From Verrucomicrobiales bacterium (GTDB taxonomy: Bacteria; Verrucomicrobiota; Verrucomicrobiia; Limisphaerales; UBA9464), in the NCBI GenBank assembly GCA_003445095.1, contig DLVS01000066.1:1-20150 (forward strand): a stretch of 20,150 bases of DNA, read 5' to 3'. Below are positions 8,586-16,516 of the stretch, in pieces. Position 1 is the stretch's first letter. Each line of letters begins with the position of its first letter. The notes under the pieces are model-generated. The model was not told the origin of the DNA. It searched no databases and saw only the letters and a list, made by a program, of their open reading frames with translations. The translations under genes and the position numbers were made by a program.

Positions 8586-9941
8586 ATGGCTTACACCACT
8601 TGCACTGTTCCCACCGGTGGGAAGATCAGCATTCAGAACGGCAAACTCACGGTACCCGACCAGCCGATCATTCCGTTCATTCGCGGCGATGGCACCGGGC
8701 CTGACATCTGGGCTGCCTCGGTGCGAGTCATGGATGCCGCCGTCGCCAAGGCTTATGGCGGCAAAAGGAAAATCGCCTGGATGGAAGTCTTCGCCGGCGA
8801 AGAAAGCTTCAAACGCTTCAACAACTGGCTGCCCGACGACACGGTGGAAGCGTTCCGCGAATTCCTCGTGGGCATCAAGGGGCCCCTCACCACACCGATT
8901 GGCGGCGGCATCCGTTCCCTGAATGTCGCGCTACGTCAACTCCTCGACCTGTACGTTTGCCTGCGCCCGGTTCAGTACTTCACCGGTGTTCCCTCGCCGG
9001 TCAAACATCCAGAGAAAGTCGAGATGGTGATCTTCCGCGAGAACACGGAGGACATCTACGCGGGAATTGAATTCGCCGCCGGCACGCCCGAGAACGACAA
9101 GGTCCTCAAGTTCCTCGCCACAGAGTTCCCCAAGGAATTCAAAAAGATCCGGTTCGGAACCCAACCTGCGGCCGAGGACTTCTGGAAGGCGGTCGGCGCG
9201 CCTAACATCGATTGCAAAGTCCAAGTTGGCCTTGGAATCAAGCCCGTGAGTTGGTCTGGCTCGATTCGACTCATTCACAGCGCCATCGGCTACGCGCTCA
9301 AGTTCAAACGCCGTTCCGTCACGCTGGTCCACAAAGGAAACATCATGAAGTACACCGAGGGAGCGTTTCGCGACTGGGGTTACCAATGTGCCGAGCAATA
9401 TTTTGGGGACAAAGTGTACACCTGGACCCAATGGGAGCGGACGAAGAAAGCTCAGGGCGAAGACGCGGCCAACGCCGAACAAAAGACCGCCCTCGCCGCC
9501 GGCAAGGTGCTGGTCAAGGACGCCATCGCCGATATTGCGCTCCAGCAAGTGCTCACGCGCCCCGAGGATTTCGATGTGATTGCCACGCTCAACCTGAACG
9601 GCGACTACCTGAGTGATGCCCTCGCTGCACAAGTGGGCGGGATCGGAATCGCGCCCGGCGGCAACATTAACTACATCACCGGCCACGCCATCTTCGAAGC
9701 GACCCACGGCACCGCGCCGAAATACGCCGGCAAAGACATGGTCAATCCCGGGTCGGTGGTCTTGAGCGGTGAAATGATGCTCCGCCACTTGGGCTGGATT
9801 GAGGCCGCAGATTTGATCCTCAAAGGTCTCAACGGCGCGATCGGCAGCAAACGCGTCACCTACGACTTCGCACGCCAAATGGAAGGCGCCACGCAGATCA
9901 AGTGCTCCGAATTCGGGGACAATATGATCGAGCACATGTGA
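8586..9941 (+). CDS. icd: NADP-dependent isocitrate dehydrogenase
   Basis: A 451-residue enzyme of the TCA cycle converting isocitrate to 2-oxoglutarate and CO2 with NADPH formation in the cytosol. It matches Escherichia coli Icd throughout: GDGTGPD, the phospho-site segment [13 protein letters not shown] with Ser111 at the regulatory serine position, [57 protein letters not shown] and CSEFGD. The Lys-Tyr of APKYAG and the Tyr/Arg of TYDFAR match the E. coli NADP-contacting residues, so NADP rather than NAD is expected. It is about 35 residues longer than the E. coli enzyme, mostly between 170 and 215. It starts at ATG 8586 without an obvious Shine-Dalgarno. The 168-bp gap before it contains only a weak inverted repeat (8502-8523). 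No AceK gene is present in the window. Confidence 0.98.
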   Translation: MAYTTCTVPTGGKISIQNGKLTVPDQPIIPFIRGDGTGPDIWAASVRVMDAAVAKAYGGKRKIAWMEVFAGEESFKRFNNWLPDDTVEAFREFLVGIKGPLTTPIGGGIRSLNVALRQLLDLYVCLRPVQYFTGVPSPVKHPEKVEMVIFRENTEDIYAGIEFAAGTPENDKVLKFLATEFPKEFKKIRFGTQPAAEDFWKAVGAPNIDCKVQVGLGIKPVSWSGSIRLIHSAIGYALKFKRRSVTLVHKGNIMKYTEGAFRDWGYQCAEQYFGDKVYTWTQWERTKKAQGEDAANAEQKTALAAGKVLVKDAIADIALQQVLTRPEDFDVIATLNLNGDYLSDALAAQVGGIGIAPGGNINYITGHAIFEATHGTAPKYAGKDMVNPGSVVLSGEMMLRHLGWIEAADLILKGLNGAIGSKRVTYDFARQMEGATQIKCSEFGDNMIEHM

Positions 9942-10195
9942 CGTCTCTGGGGGCAACCAGAGGCGATTCCTCGAATTCCTCGACGCGAGCGTTGGCGTGG
10001 ACGATCGTAGTGCAGGGGAATGCGGCGGCGCGATAACCCGCGCATCAATTCAGCTTGCGACACGCCCGCGATCTCCGCGGCCGGCCCCAGCGTCACTTCC
10101 TCCGCAACAAAAGCGCCAATCGCCAGGTGCAGCTTCGCGCGGGATGACGGCATCGCTTGTTCCAGCGCCGCAGGCAATGACACCGTAATCGTCAT
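9860..10195 (-). CDS. UPF0175 family antitoxin-like small protein, C terminus probably frameshifted
   Basis: The 111-residue reading frame starts at ATG 10195. Its first 64 residues look like the UPF0175 family: a short beta strand (TITVSLP), helices ending in [19 protein letters not shown] (the helix-turn-helix-like part), then [11 protein letters not shown]. Members are small proteins of about 70-90 residues, often the antitoxin beside a PIN-type toxin. After HYD the frame becomes Arg-rich and unlike the family, and it runs 82 bp into the 3' end of icd on the opposite strand. Reading one base over, the same DNA gives an acidic stretch (RVEEFEES), the kind of ending the family usually has. 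A single-base indel near 10000 is therefore likely. No toxin gene lies next to it. It may be a decaying remnant or an orphan regulator. Confidence 0.6.
   Translation of the reverse strand: MTITVSLPAALEQAMPSSRAKLHLAIGAFVAEEVTLGPAAEIAGVSQAELMRGLSRRRIPLHYDRPRQRSRRGIRGIASGCPQRRHMCSIILSPNSEHLICVAPSIWRAKS
9945..9962 (+). terminator. Short hairpin just after icd
   Basis: CTCTGG and CCAGAG flank a six-base loop, three bases after the icd stop codon. No T-run follows, so it is at best a weak terminator or 3'-end structure. It also lies inside the minus-strand reading frame of the UPF0175 gene. Confidence 0.3.
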
Positions 10196-10329
10196 GGAGC
10201 ACAGGTGGCCTCATCGGTTCTGAATGACCACAACGCACTCACCACAACCTGCGGTGTTGACGGCTAAAATCTTCCGGCAAGCGGCCAACTCTTTCCAATC
10301 GTGTTCAAACCCGGCCAGCAGTGCGGCGC

Positions 10330-12261
10330 TTACTTTTCCAGAACTTCGATGAATTGGATTGTCTCGGCGGCCGGCACAACGGCCTGCAGCACTCCACCCA
10401 CGGCCTCAAGGGTGACGGGCAGCACCGTCCAGTCAGCCCGCGAACTAGACAGTGACGAACCGGCACGAAGTTCCATTCGGGAAGCCGCCGCCGCGTCAAG
10501 CGGCTCGCCGCTTGAGTTCGAGATGGTCAGAGTAACCAGCGAATCCTCCGGACCTGCCCGCACCTCCAATTGAAGTTCCGCGGGCCAAACTTCCTTACCG
10601 TCCAAATACGTGCGGAGCACCCGAGTTTTGCGTATTTCAAGCACGGGGACGTCAAAGAGATTACGATCGATGATGATGAAGTCTGCCGCCTTGCCGGTTT
10701 CCAGCGAGCCGGTGGTCTTTTCGTGATGATTAGCGTAGGCGCCGTTGATCGTGTACATGGCGATCAGGTCCGGCAATGTGGCCCGTTCTTCGGGGGTCCA
10801 GGGGGGCGCGGAAGGATTGTCCAGCGGTATGCGCGTGATTCCTACCTGAATGGCCTCAAATGGATTTAATGCCGTTATGGGCCAGTCGCTGCCGGCGGAG
10901 ACAACGGCGCCGGAATTGAGGAAACTCTGGATTTGATAAAGCCGCCCGGAACGTTCAGGCCCAAGCGCCGGGATCGTCCCCTCCACAATCCAAGCATCTG
11001 AATAGCACCACATCGGAGAAAAGTTAGCGACGGTCCCTAACTTTCGAAATCGCGCAATGTCCGACGGCGCGACCAACTCGAGGTGCGCCAGTTGAGGGCG
11101 CGTATCGCTGAAGCCGTTGTCCTTCCGAATTGCCTCAATGGCGTCCAGCACCACTCGCGTGGCTTTGTCTCCGATCACATGCACATGTAATTGGAAACCG
11201 GCTTGGTCGAGTCGCTTGCCGATGCTGGTCAGGCGCTCCAGATCCCAATAGACCTCGCCGGAATCTCCCGGTCGGTCGACGTAGGGCTCTAGCAGCGCGG
11301 CCGTGTGTCCTTCAATGCCCCCGTCCTCGAAGATTTTGGCGGAGCTGGCGCGCAACCGATCGCCGACGGTGTATTGTTCGCGCAGCGCAATGAAGTCATC
11401 CACCTGCGAATCGGGTTTAGCCGCGTCGGTGGCGAGGGCGCATTGGACTTTGAGAGTGAGTTCTCCCCGGGTGGCCAGGGTATGGTACACTTTCAATGCT
11501 CTGGGAGAGATCAGGGCTTCTTGAATCGAGGTGATTCCAAGGCCGTTGGCCTCCCGCTGCTTCTGCAAGAGCACGGCTTCCCAGATCGTATCCTCGGGCT
11601 TTGGCGTGATGTCTTCCACCAGGTTCATGGCGGATTCACGCAGCGTGCCGGTTGGTTCCCGCGTCAGCGGATCGCGCTCAATCCGGCCGCGCGGCGGGTC
11701 TGGTGTGTTTTTGTCGATACCGGCTAGGTCGAGCGCGGCAGAATTGGCCCAGCCGGAATGGCCATCTTGCGAAGTCAGCCACGCGGGACGGTTTGGCAGG
11801 ATCTTATCCAAGTCAGCTTTGTTGGGGTTCCCGTCGCGATAGAGGGGAGGCGCCCAGCCTGCACCGAGAATCCACGGATCGTTCGGATGCTCCTCGCTGT
11901 AGGCTTTCACCACTTCAATGATACGCTTGGGCGTAGGAAGGTTGAGGAGGTCGCACTTCAGTTCATCGAGCCCGCCATCCAACAAATGCACGTGTGAATC
12001 CTGAATCCCCGGCAGAACCATTTGCCCTGACTCCAGGGTGATGACTTTGGTGGATTCCGCCCGATAGGCCTCCGAGCCATTCTCGGGGCCGACGTAGATA
12101 ATTTTCCCGTTTTTCGCCGCCAGCACCCGCGCCCAAGAGCGCGCGCTGTCCACCGTATAGATATCTCCCACCACCATCAAATCCGCCGGCTCGGCGCCCT
12201 GAAGCAGGCCGCTTCCGAGCAAACCAATCAACGCAAGGAGTCGATGGTATCGGGTTCTCAT
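10330..12261 (-). CDS. Exported amidohydrolase, YtcJ-like (amidohydrolase 3)
   Basis: A 643-residue metal-dependent hydrolase. ATG at 12261 is chosen over TTG at 12270; it starts a clear Sec signal peptide (LLALIGLLGSGLLQGAEP). The family pattern is complete: the beta-sandwich segment leading to LPGIQDSHVHLLDGG (His90, His92 metal ligands), SAKIFEDGG (Lys309 region), LHVHVIGD (His359/His361), LAHLEL (His393) and SAGSDWPI (Asp459), then the GSLETGKAADFIIID segment that closes the sandwich. Relatives of this group hydrolyse amides, N-formyl or N-acyl compounds and cyclic ureas, so the substrate cannot be read from sequence. About 80 extra residues (560-643) form a beta-rich C-terminal tail of unknown role. 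It is divergent from the cytochrome-dehydrogenase gene, which is also exported. Confidence 0.92.
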   Translation of the reverse strand: MRTRYHRLLALIGLLGSGLLQGAEPADLMVVGDIYTVDSARSWARVLAAKNGKIIYVGPENGSEAYRAESTKVITLESGQMVLPGIQDSHVHLLDGGLDELKCDLLNLPTPKRIIEVVKAYSEEHPNDPWILGAGWAPPLYRDGNPNKADLDKILPNRPAWLTSQDGHSGWANSAALDLAGIDKNTPDPPRGRIERDPLTREPTGTLRESAMNLVEDITPKPEDTIWEAVLLQKQREANGLGITSIQEALISPRALKVYHTLATRGELTLKVQCALATDAAKPDSQVDDFIALREQYTVGDRLRASSAKIFEDGGIEGHTAALLEPYVDRPGDSGEVYWDLERLTSIGKRLDQAGFQLHVHVIGDKATRVVLDAIEAIRKDNGFSDTRPQLAHLELVAPSDIARFRKLGTVANFSPMWCYSDAWIVEGTIPALGPERSGRLYQIQSFLNSGAVVSAGSDWPITALNPFEAIQVGITRIPLDNPSAPPWTPEERATLPDLIAMYTINGAYANHHEKTTGSLETGKAADFIIIDRNLFDVPVLEIRKTRVLRTYLDGKEVWPAELQLEVRAGPEDSLVTLTISNSSGEPLDAAAASRMELRAGSSLSSSRADWTVLPVTLEAVGGVLQAVVPAAETIQFIEVLEK

Positions 12262-12582
12262 AGAACGCAAGCCCGGTTGATACGACTGACAAAGTGTACC
12301 GGGAAAGGTTTTTCGAATCTGAGCGATAGATCAAAATTGGAATAGTTGTTAAAACATGGCTGGACGATCGGAGGGTGAAGTCAGCCGTATCCATGCAGTA
12401 GAAAAACGTGGAACGCCACGAATGGACACTCGAAGGATCAAGATGGAGCCTCCGCACGTCGACTCCTACGAGGTTCACGGCTTCGATTCAGGTGCGATTT
12501 TGGAGGTCCAGCCTACCCTTGAACCACTTCGCTTCGTTCCCCAATTGCCGCCAGCCTCGCTCCGTGCCTAGCTTCCCAAAAC
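12262..12582. other. Divergent intergenic region with a possible repeat fragment
   Basis: This 321-bp stretch separates two divergent exported-protein genes and should hold both promoters. The part at 12320-12357 is AT-rich, the only such patch nearby, and is the likeliest promoter zone. A small hairpin, CGTGG-AACG-CCACG, lies at 12407-12420. It runs into CCACGAATGGACAC (12416-12429), which resembles a dispersed sequence I associate with environmental bacterial genomes. The short open frame 12356-12571 has no recognisable product. Confidence 0.45.
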
Positions 12583-14256
12583 ATGCTCCGCCGCTTCGGC
12601 CTCCTAGCAGTTTCCTTGTGGTGTCTCCGGGCTTCCTCCGAATCGCCACCGACAGCACCTGAATTGGCCGCCTCAATTAACCGCGGTCGCGTGATGTACC
12701 AGGCCAATTGTTCGATGTGCCACGAGGTGAATGGCAGAGGTGTGCCTGGCACCTATCCCCCCCTCGCCGAATCGGATTTTCTTCGCCAGCACCTTCGCGA
12801 ATCCGTCCTCGCCCTCGTCGAAGGCCTGAAGCGTCCCATCACGGTTAACGAGCGTCTGTACCACGGCCAGATGCCCGCGGTGGCTTTGAACGATCCCCAG
12901 GTGGCCGACGTAATGAACTTCGTCCTGAATTCCTGGAACAATCCAGGCGGGATTGTCACCGCCGAGGAAGTTCGCGCCATCCGAGCGAAGTCGGCATTCC
13001 CAACCTACGAAGCCCTCGCCGCTGCCAACGCCTACAAGCCTCTCCCAGCCGCGCCCGATGGATTCACTCTGCGCGAAGTGATCCGCCTGAACGACTTTGC
13101 CACACGGCTCGCCGGCGATGGCACCGGGATGTCGTGTTACGTCCTCGGTCAGAACGGTGCCGTTTGGAAGCTGGATCTCGCGACCAAGAAACTCACGCAG
13201 ACGCTGTGGCCAACCAATTACCCAAGTACTGCCGCCGGAGAATTTCAGACGCTCGGGTTCACTCTCGATACGCAACGTCGGCTCTGGATCACCATGAACC
13301 AACGCGTCGAAGGCGGGCCGCTCGTTTCAAACATCGTCTCAATTTACCGCACCTCGGCCACCAACTCTGAGAACGATCCCGTAGTGCCCAAGCTTTGGTT
13401 CCAGACCAGCTATCCGTACGGGATTGGCCCCTACAATCATGGCATTTCTGATATTCGTTTCGGTCCCGATGGAATGTTGTACGTGAGCAGCGGCTCGCGC
13501 ACCGATGGGGGAGAAAAGGGCACCGATCCAGCGCTCGGCCAAATGGGCGAGGTTGATCTCACGGCAACGCTCTGGCGACTCGATCCCAAGTCGGAATCGC
13601 CGCAAGTAGAAATCGTCGCCCGCGGAATTCGCAACGCCTACAGCTTTGCCTGGGACGATCAAGGCCACCTCTTCACCGTGAGTAATGGTCCCGATGCCCA
13701 CGCCGGTGAGGAGATGGATGCGCTCGTTGTTCCCAAACCGGGTGAGTCGCCCCGCCATCACGGATTTCCCTATCAACTCGGGCTGCGCCCCGCGGCGGAG
13801 AAATGGTATCCGCATACGCCGGACGCTCCGGCCGGAGCGTCGTTCGTACTTCCCGTTGCCAATCTCGGTCCGGATGGCTGGCGCGGGCCGTTGCCTGGTT
13901 CGACTTTCGATCCGCATAGTTCCCCAGCTGGCTTGGTTTGGCTGGGGAATGATTTTCCGGCGGCCGCTCGCGATTGCTTCGTGATGGGCCGTTTCGGGAA
14001 TCTCATCAAAACGGGAGACGAAGGAGATTCCGGCTTCGATCTTCTGACTGTGCGTCCCCGCCAGCGACCCGACGGTTCCTGGGAAGCCACGGTAAAGACG
14101 CTCTTGGCTCCGATGGCGCGTCCGATCGATCTCCTGCCGGTAGGCCGCGGACGGCTCTTGATCCTGGAGTACACGCGCCCGACCACCTTCAAAGACCAAG
14201 TCGGTTGGCTCCCGGGCCGAATCCTGGAATTAGAGGCTAAACCCGAAGCGCGCTGA
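12583..14256 (+). CDS. Exported cytochrome c fused to PQQ-type glucose/sorbosone dehydrogenase
   Basis: A 557-residue protein with a Sec signal peptide (FGLLAVSLWCL core). Next comes a mono-heme cytochrome c domain (about 30-125): CSMCH (Cys43, Cys46, His47) and GQMPA (Met97, the probable axial ligand). Residues about 150-550 form a propeller of the soluble glucose/L-sorbosone dehydrogenase family. Key sites are NHGISDIRFGPDG (His286 at the catalytic-base position), GIRNAYSFAW (Arg350, at the PQQ-contacting position), HHGFPYQ and FDPHSSPAGLVW. The fold oxidises sugars or alcohols in the periplasm using PQQ, and the attached heme would accept the electrons, making a self-contained quinohemoprotein. 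The substrate is unknown and PQQ binding is inferred. Glycyl-tRNA synthetase follows after 96 bp. Confidence 0.92.
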   Translation: MLRRFGLLAVSLWCLRASSESPPTAPELAASINRGRVMYQANCSMCHEVNGRGVPGTYPPLAESDFLRQHLRESVLALVEGLKRPITVNERLYHGQMPAVALNDPQVADVMNFVLNSWNNPGGIVTAEEVRAIRAKSAFPTYEALAAANAYKPLPAAPDGFTLREVIRLNDFATRLAGDGTGMSCYVLGQNGAVWKLDLATKKLTQTLWPTNYPSTAAGEFQTLGFTLDTQRRLWITMNQRVEGGPLVSNIVSIYRTSATNSENDPVVPKLWFQTSYPYGIGPYNHGISDIRFGPDGMLYVSSGSRTDGGEKGTDPALGQMGEVDLTATLWRLDPKSESPQVEIVARGIRNAYSFAWDDQGHLFTVSNGPDAHAGEEMDALVVPKPGESPRHHGFPYQLGLRPAAEKWYPHTPDAPAGASFVLPVANLGPDGWRGPLPGSTFDPHSSPAGLVWLGNDFPAAARDCFVMGRFGNLIKTGDEGDSGFDLLTVRPRQRPDGSWEATVKTLLAPMARPIDLLPVGRGRLLILEYTRPTTFKDQVGWLPGRILELEAKPEAR

Positions 14257-14352
14257 AACCGTGTTCCTTGGGGTGGCTCACAAGTGGGGACTCGCTGCCC
14301 GCGCTGTTGATTGACACCGACAGGCGCAATTCCGAGTCTGCTCGTCTCATTT

Positions 14353-16149
14353 ATGGCCGATCCCAAAGAAAACGTGTTGATGGAGAAGCTCGTCTCGCTC
14401 TGCAAGCGACGTGGATTCATTTTCCAATCGTCGGAGATTTACGGGGGCATCAATGGGTTTTGGGATTACGGCCCGCTGGGCACGGAGCTAAAGCGGAACG
14501 TCAAAGAACTTTGGTGGAATAGCATGACTCGCCAACGCGATGACGTGGTGGGGTTGGATGCGACAATTATCATGGCACCGGCGATTTGGAAGGCGAGCGG
14601 CCACGTGGATACGTTCAGCGATCCGATGTGTGATTGTTTGCTGACACAGAAGCGATTCAGGGCGGATCAAATCGAACCTCAGTCGGGCGTGGCCTACCAT
14701 TACACCGGAGCGAAAGACAAGGCCTCGGCAAGCGCTTTGGAAGAACCATTCGCGGCACTCATTCCCAGCGGAACGCACCCAAGCTACGCGCGACAGCTCG
14801 CCACTAGATTCTATTCCAATCGAGGGCTCCAGAACGTTGAACTGCTGGGTGAACGAAGCGAAGCCATCGAAAATTCTACTAGATTCAATCCCGAGAACGG
14901 TGCGCTACTGACTGAGCCCCGCCCGTTCAATCTCATGCTCCAAACCTATGTGGGGCCGATTCAGAGCGCTGAGAATATCGCCTACCTTCGTCCCGAAACC
15001 GCGCAGGCGATCTTCGCACAGTTCAAGAATGTCCACGAAACGGCACGGCAAAAGATTCCGTTCGGCATTGCGCAGATCGGAAAAGCGTTTCGCAATGAGG
15101 TCACGCCGCGCAACTTCACCTTCCGATCCCGGGAGTTCGAGCAGATGGAGCTCGAGTTCTTCATCAAACCTGACGAAGCGATCGAGGCCATCTCCGGATC
15201 GGTCAACGACGCGACCGTCTCCGGTCATCCCGGCGATCCGCAGCCGAATTGGGGTTGGAAAATGTGGCATCAGTATTGGGTGGCAGAACGGGTGCGCTTC
15301 TACGAAGGCATTGGTCTCTCTCTCGACACCCTCGGATTTCATGTCCAAACGGCCGAAGAGCTGGCCCACTACGCTCGAGCCACGACCGACATCCTCTTCA
15401 AGTTCCCCTTCAGCAAAAAGGACGCGGCAGGAAACGTGGCCGGCGACGAGCTGGAAGGTATCGCTGCCCGAAGCGACTTTGACTTGTCGCAGCATGAACG
15501 CTTCTCGGGCAAGTCGATGGGCGTCTTCGACGAGGAGTTGCGAACGGCTTGGGGCAAGCTAACCGCCGAGAAGCAAATCGCGCTTTCGAAACGTTATTAC
15601 GACGCGCGCTTGAATTACCTGCTCAAGTCAGGTGAGTCAGCGGATAAAGCCGCGAAGGAAGCCAAGGACGACGCCGAAGGGCTGGCGAAGGGACAGTACA
15701 TCCCCCACGTCATCGAACCCTCGGCCGGGGTCGATCGACTGATCCTGGCGCTGCTAGCCAATGCGTTTACCGAAATTACGGAGACGGACGAGAAGGGTAA
15801 GACCGAGACACGGGTCGTCATGAAGTTCCATCCGCGGGTTGCTCCGATTAAGGTGGCCGTCCTGCCCTTGCTGAAAAATAAGCCGGAATTGGTGGCCAAA
15901 GCGCGCGCCGTGTTTCAAGTGTTGCGAGGCGAGATGCTGGCCTTCTACGACGACGGTGGTTCGATCGGCCGGCGTTATGCGCGTCAGGACGAAGCGGGCA
16001 CGCCGTTTTGTGTGACCATCGACTTCGAGACGCTAGGAGAAGTTCCCGAGTTGAAAGACACCGTCACGATTCGCCACCGAGATGACGCTCGGCAGGAGCG
16101 GCTCGCGATCAGCGAATTACCGGGGTGGTTGCTGGCGCGCGTGCGTTAG
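14353..16149 (+). CDS. glyQS: Glycyl-tRNA synthetase, single-chain (alpha2) class II
   Basis: A 598-residue cytosolic enzyme that charges tRNA(Gly). ATG at 14353 begins MADPKENVLMEKLVSLCKRR; the upstream TTG at 14311 would add 14 unlikely residues. Class II landmarks are EIYGGINGFWDYGPLG, YLRPETAQ (glycine/ATP pocket), motif 2 FRNEVTPRNFTFRSREFEQME (about 246-266) and motif 3 GVDRLILALL (about 459-468). The anticodon-binding domain follows, with KVAVLPL, YDDGGSIGRRYARQDEAGTP and DTVTIRHRD. It resembles the Thermus/eukaryotic-type enzyme rather than the alpha2beta2 form, but is about 90 residues longer. Extra sequence lies at about 108-180, 272-303 and in a Lys/Ala-rich charged helix at about 400-447. 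The conserved CDC (93-95) is not followed by further zinc-type cysteines. Confidence 0.97.
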   Translation: MADPKENVLMEKLVSLCKRRGFIFQSSEIYGGINGFWDYGPLGTELKRNVKELWWNSMTRQRDDVVGLDATIIMAPAIWKASGHVDTFSDPMCDCLLTQKRFRADQIEPQSGVAYHYTGAKDKASASALEEPFAALIPSGTHPSYARQLATRFYSNRGLQNVELLGERSEAIENSTRFNPENGALLTEPRPFNLMLQTYVGPIQSAENIAYLRPETAQAIFAQFKNVHETARQKIPFGIAQIGKAFRNEVTPRNFTFRSREFEQMELEFFIKPDEAIEAISGSVNDATVSGHPGDPQPNWGWKMWHQYWVAERVRFYEGIGLSLDTLGFHVQTAEELAHYARATTDILFKFPFSKKDAAGNVAGDELEGIAARSDFDLSQHERFSGKSMGVFDEELRTAWGKLTAEKQIALSKRYYDARLNYLLKSGESADKAAKEAKDDAEGLAKGQYIPHVIEPSAGVDRLILALLANAFTEITETDEKGKTETRVVMKFHPRVAPIKVAVLPLLKNKPELVAKARAVFQVLRGEMLAFYDDGGSIGRRYARQDEAGTPFCVTIDFETLGEVPELKDTVTIRHRDDARQERLAISELPGWLLARVR

Positions 16150-16286
16150 TCGCGTAAGTTGATCCATCGATGAGGCTGGAAGAAATCTGTACAGAGCCGG
16201 AAGCAATCGATCGACTGACGGACGGCCGAATGCGGTCCCCGTTGGTTACTCAAGAGAGCCACTGCCACCCGGTGCCCGCTCTGCCC

Positions 16287-16428
16287 GGTAGGGCCGCCGT
16301 GCCGCGGCGGCCCCGCGCCAAAGGCGCGGCCCTTCGCAGTGACGTGCTGAAAGCTTTCGACGCGTCACTGCGAAAGTCCGGCCCGGAGCTGCGCTCGGGC
16401 CAGGGACAGCGCAGCGCGCCATCCCTAC
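16287..16428. repeat. Cluster of REP-like hairpins with opposed GTAG heads
   Basis: A GTAG-headed hairpin on plus starts the cluster: GTAG at 16288-16291, overlapping arms GGGCCGCCG/CGGCGGCCC (16291-16313), loop TGCCG. It corresponds closely to hairpin B of the 185-bp array. The cluster ends with a GTAG-headed hairpin on minus: CTAC at 16425-16428, arms 16403-16412 and 16416-16425. Its two non-Watson-Crick positions are G.T pairs only on the minus strand. Between them lie CCGCGCC-AAA-GGCGCGG (16313-16329), a 12-bp stem (16333-16374) and GGCCCG/CGGGCC (16380-16401). The rest of the gene-free stretch 16150-16516 shows only a 7-bp inverted repeat (16434-16440 with 16463-16469). Confidence 0.8.
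16333..16374. repeat. 12-bp inverted repeat around a central palindrome
   Basis: TTCGCAGTGACG and CGTCACTGCGAA are perfect inverted copies 18 bases apart, and the interval contains the palindrome GAAAGCTTTC (16349-16358). The whole is nearly dyad-symmetric over 42 bp. It could be a protein-binding site or the core of the surrounding repeat cluster. It lies about 180 bp after glyQS and 140 bp before the AI-2E permease. Confidence 0.75.
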
Positions 16429-16516
16429 TGCTAGATGTGGCTTTGGCGGCCGACTTCGACGACCACATCCAAGTTGGGCGTGCTCCCCGGGAAACCTGCC
16501 TTCGGGCCGTTCAGCC

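Noticed and set aside
8931..9956. 341-residue open frame on the minus strand opposite icd
   Set aside because: It is antisense to a certain gene, has low-complexity composition typical of GC-rich shadow frames, and has no recognisable motif.
10196..10329. Small minus-strand frame ending in GECVVVIQNR just before the UPF0175 gene
   Set aside because: It has no good start codon outside the amidohydrolase gene and resembles no family I know.
12356..12571. 71-residue frame in the divergent intergenic region
   Set aside because: No recognisable motif or start signal, and it overlaps a possible dispersed-repeat fragment and the expected promoter region.
13339..14199. 286-residue minus-strand frame opposite the cytochrome-dehydrogenase gene
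   Set aside because: The plus-strand gene is supported by heme and dehydrogenase motifs; the antisense frame is Arg/Gly-rich with no family features.
14257..14352. Glycine riboswitch or T-box leader before glyQS
   Set aside because: The 96-bp gap is too short for either and shows no conserved riboswitch or T-box core.
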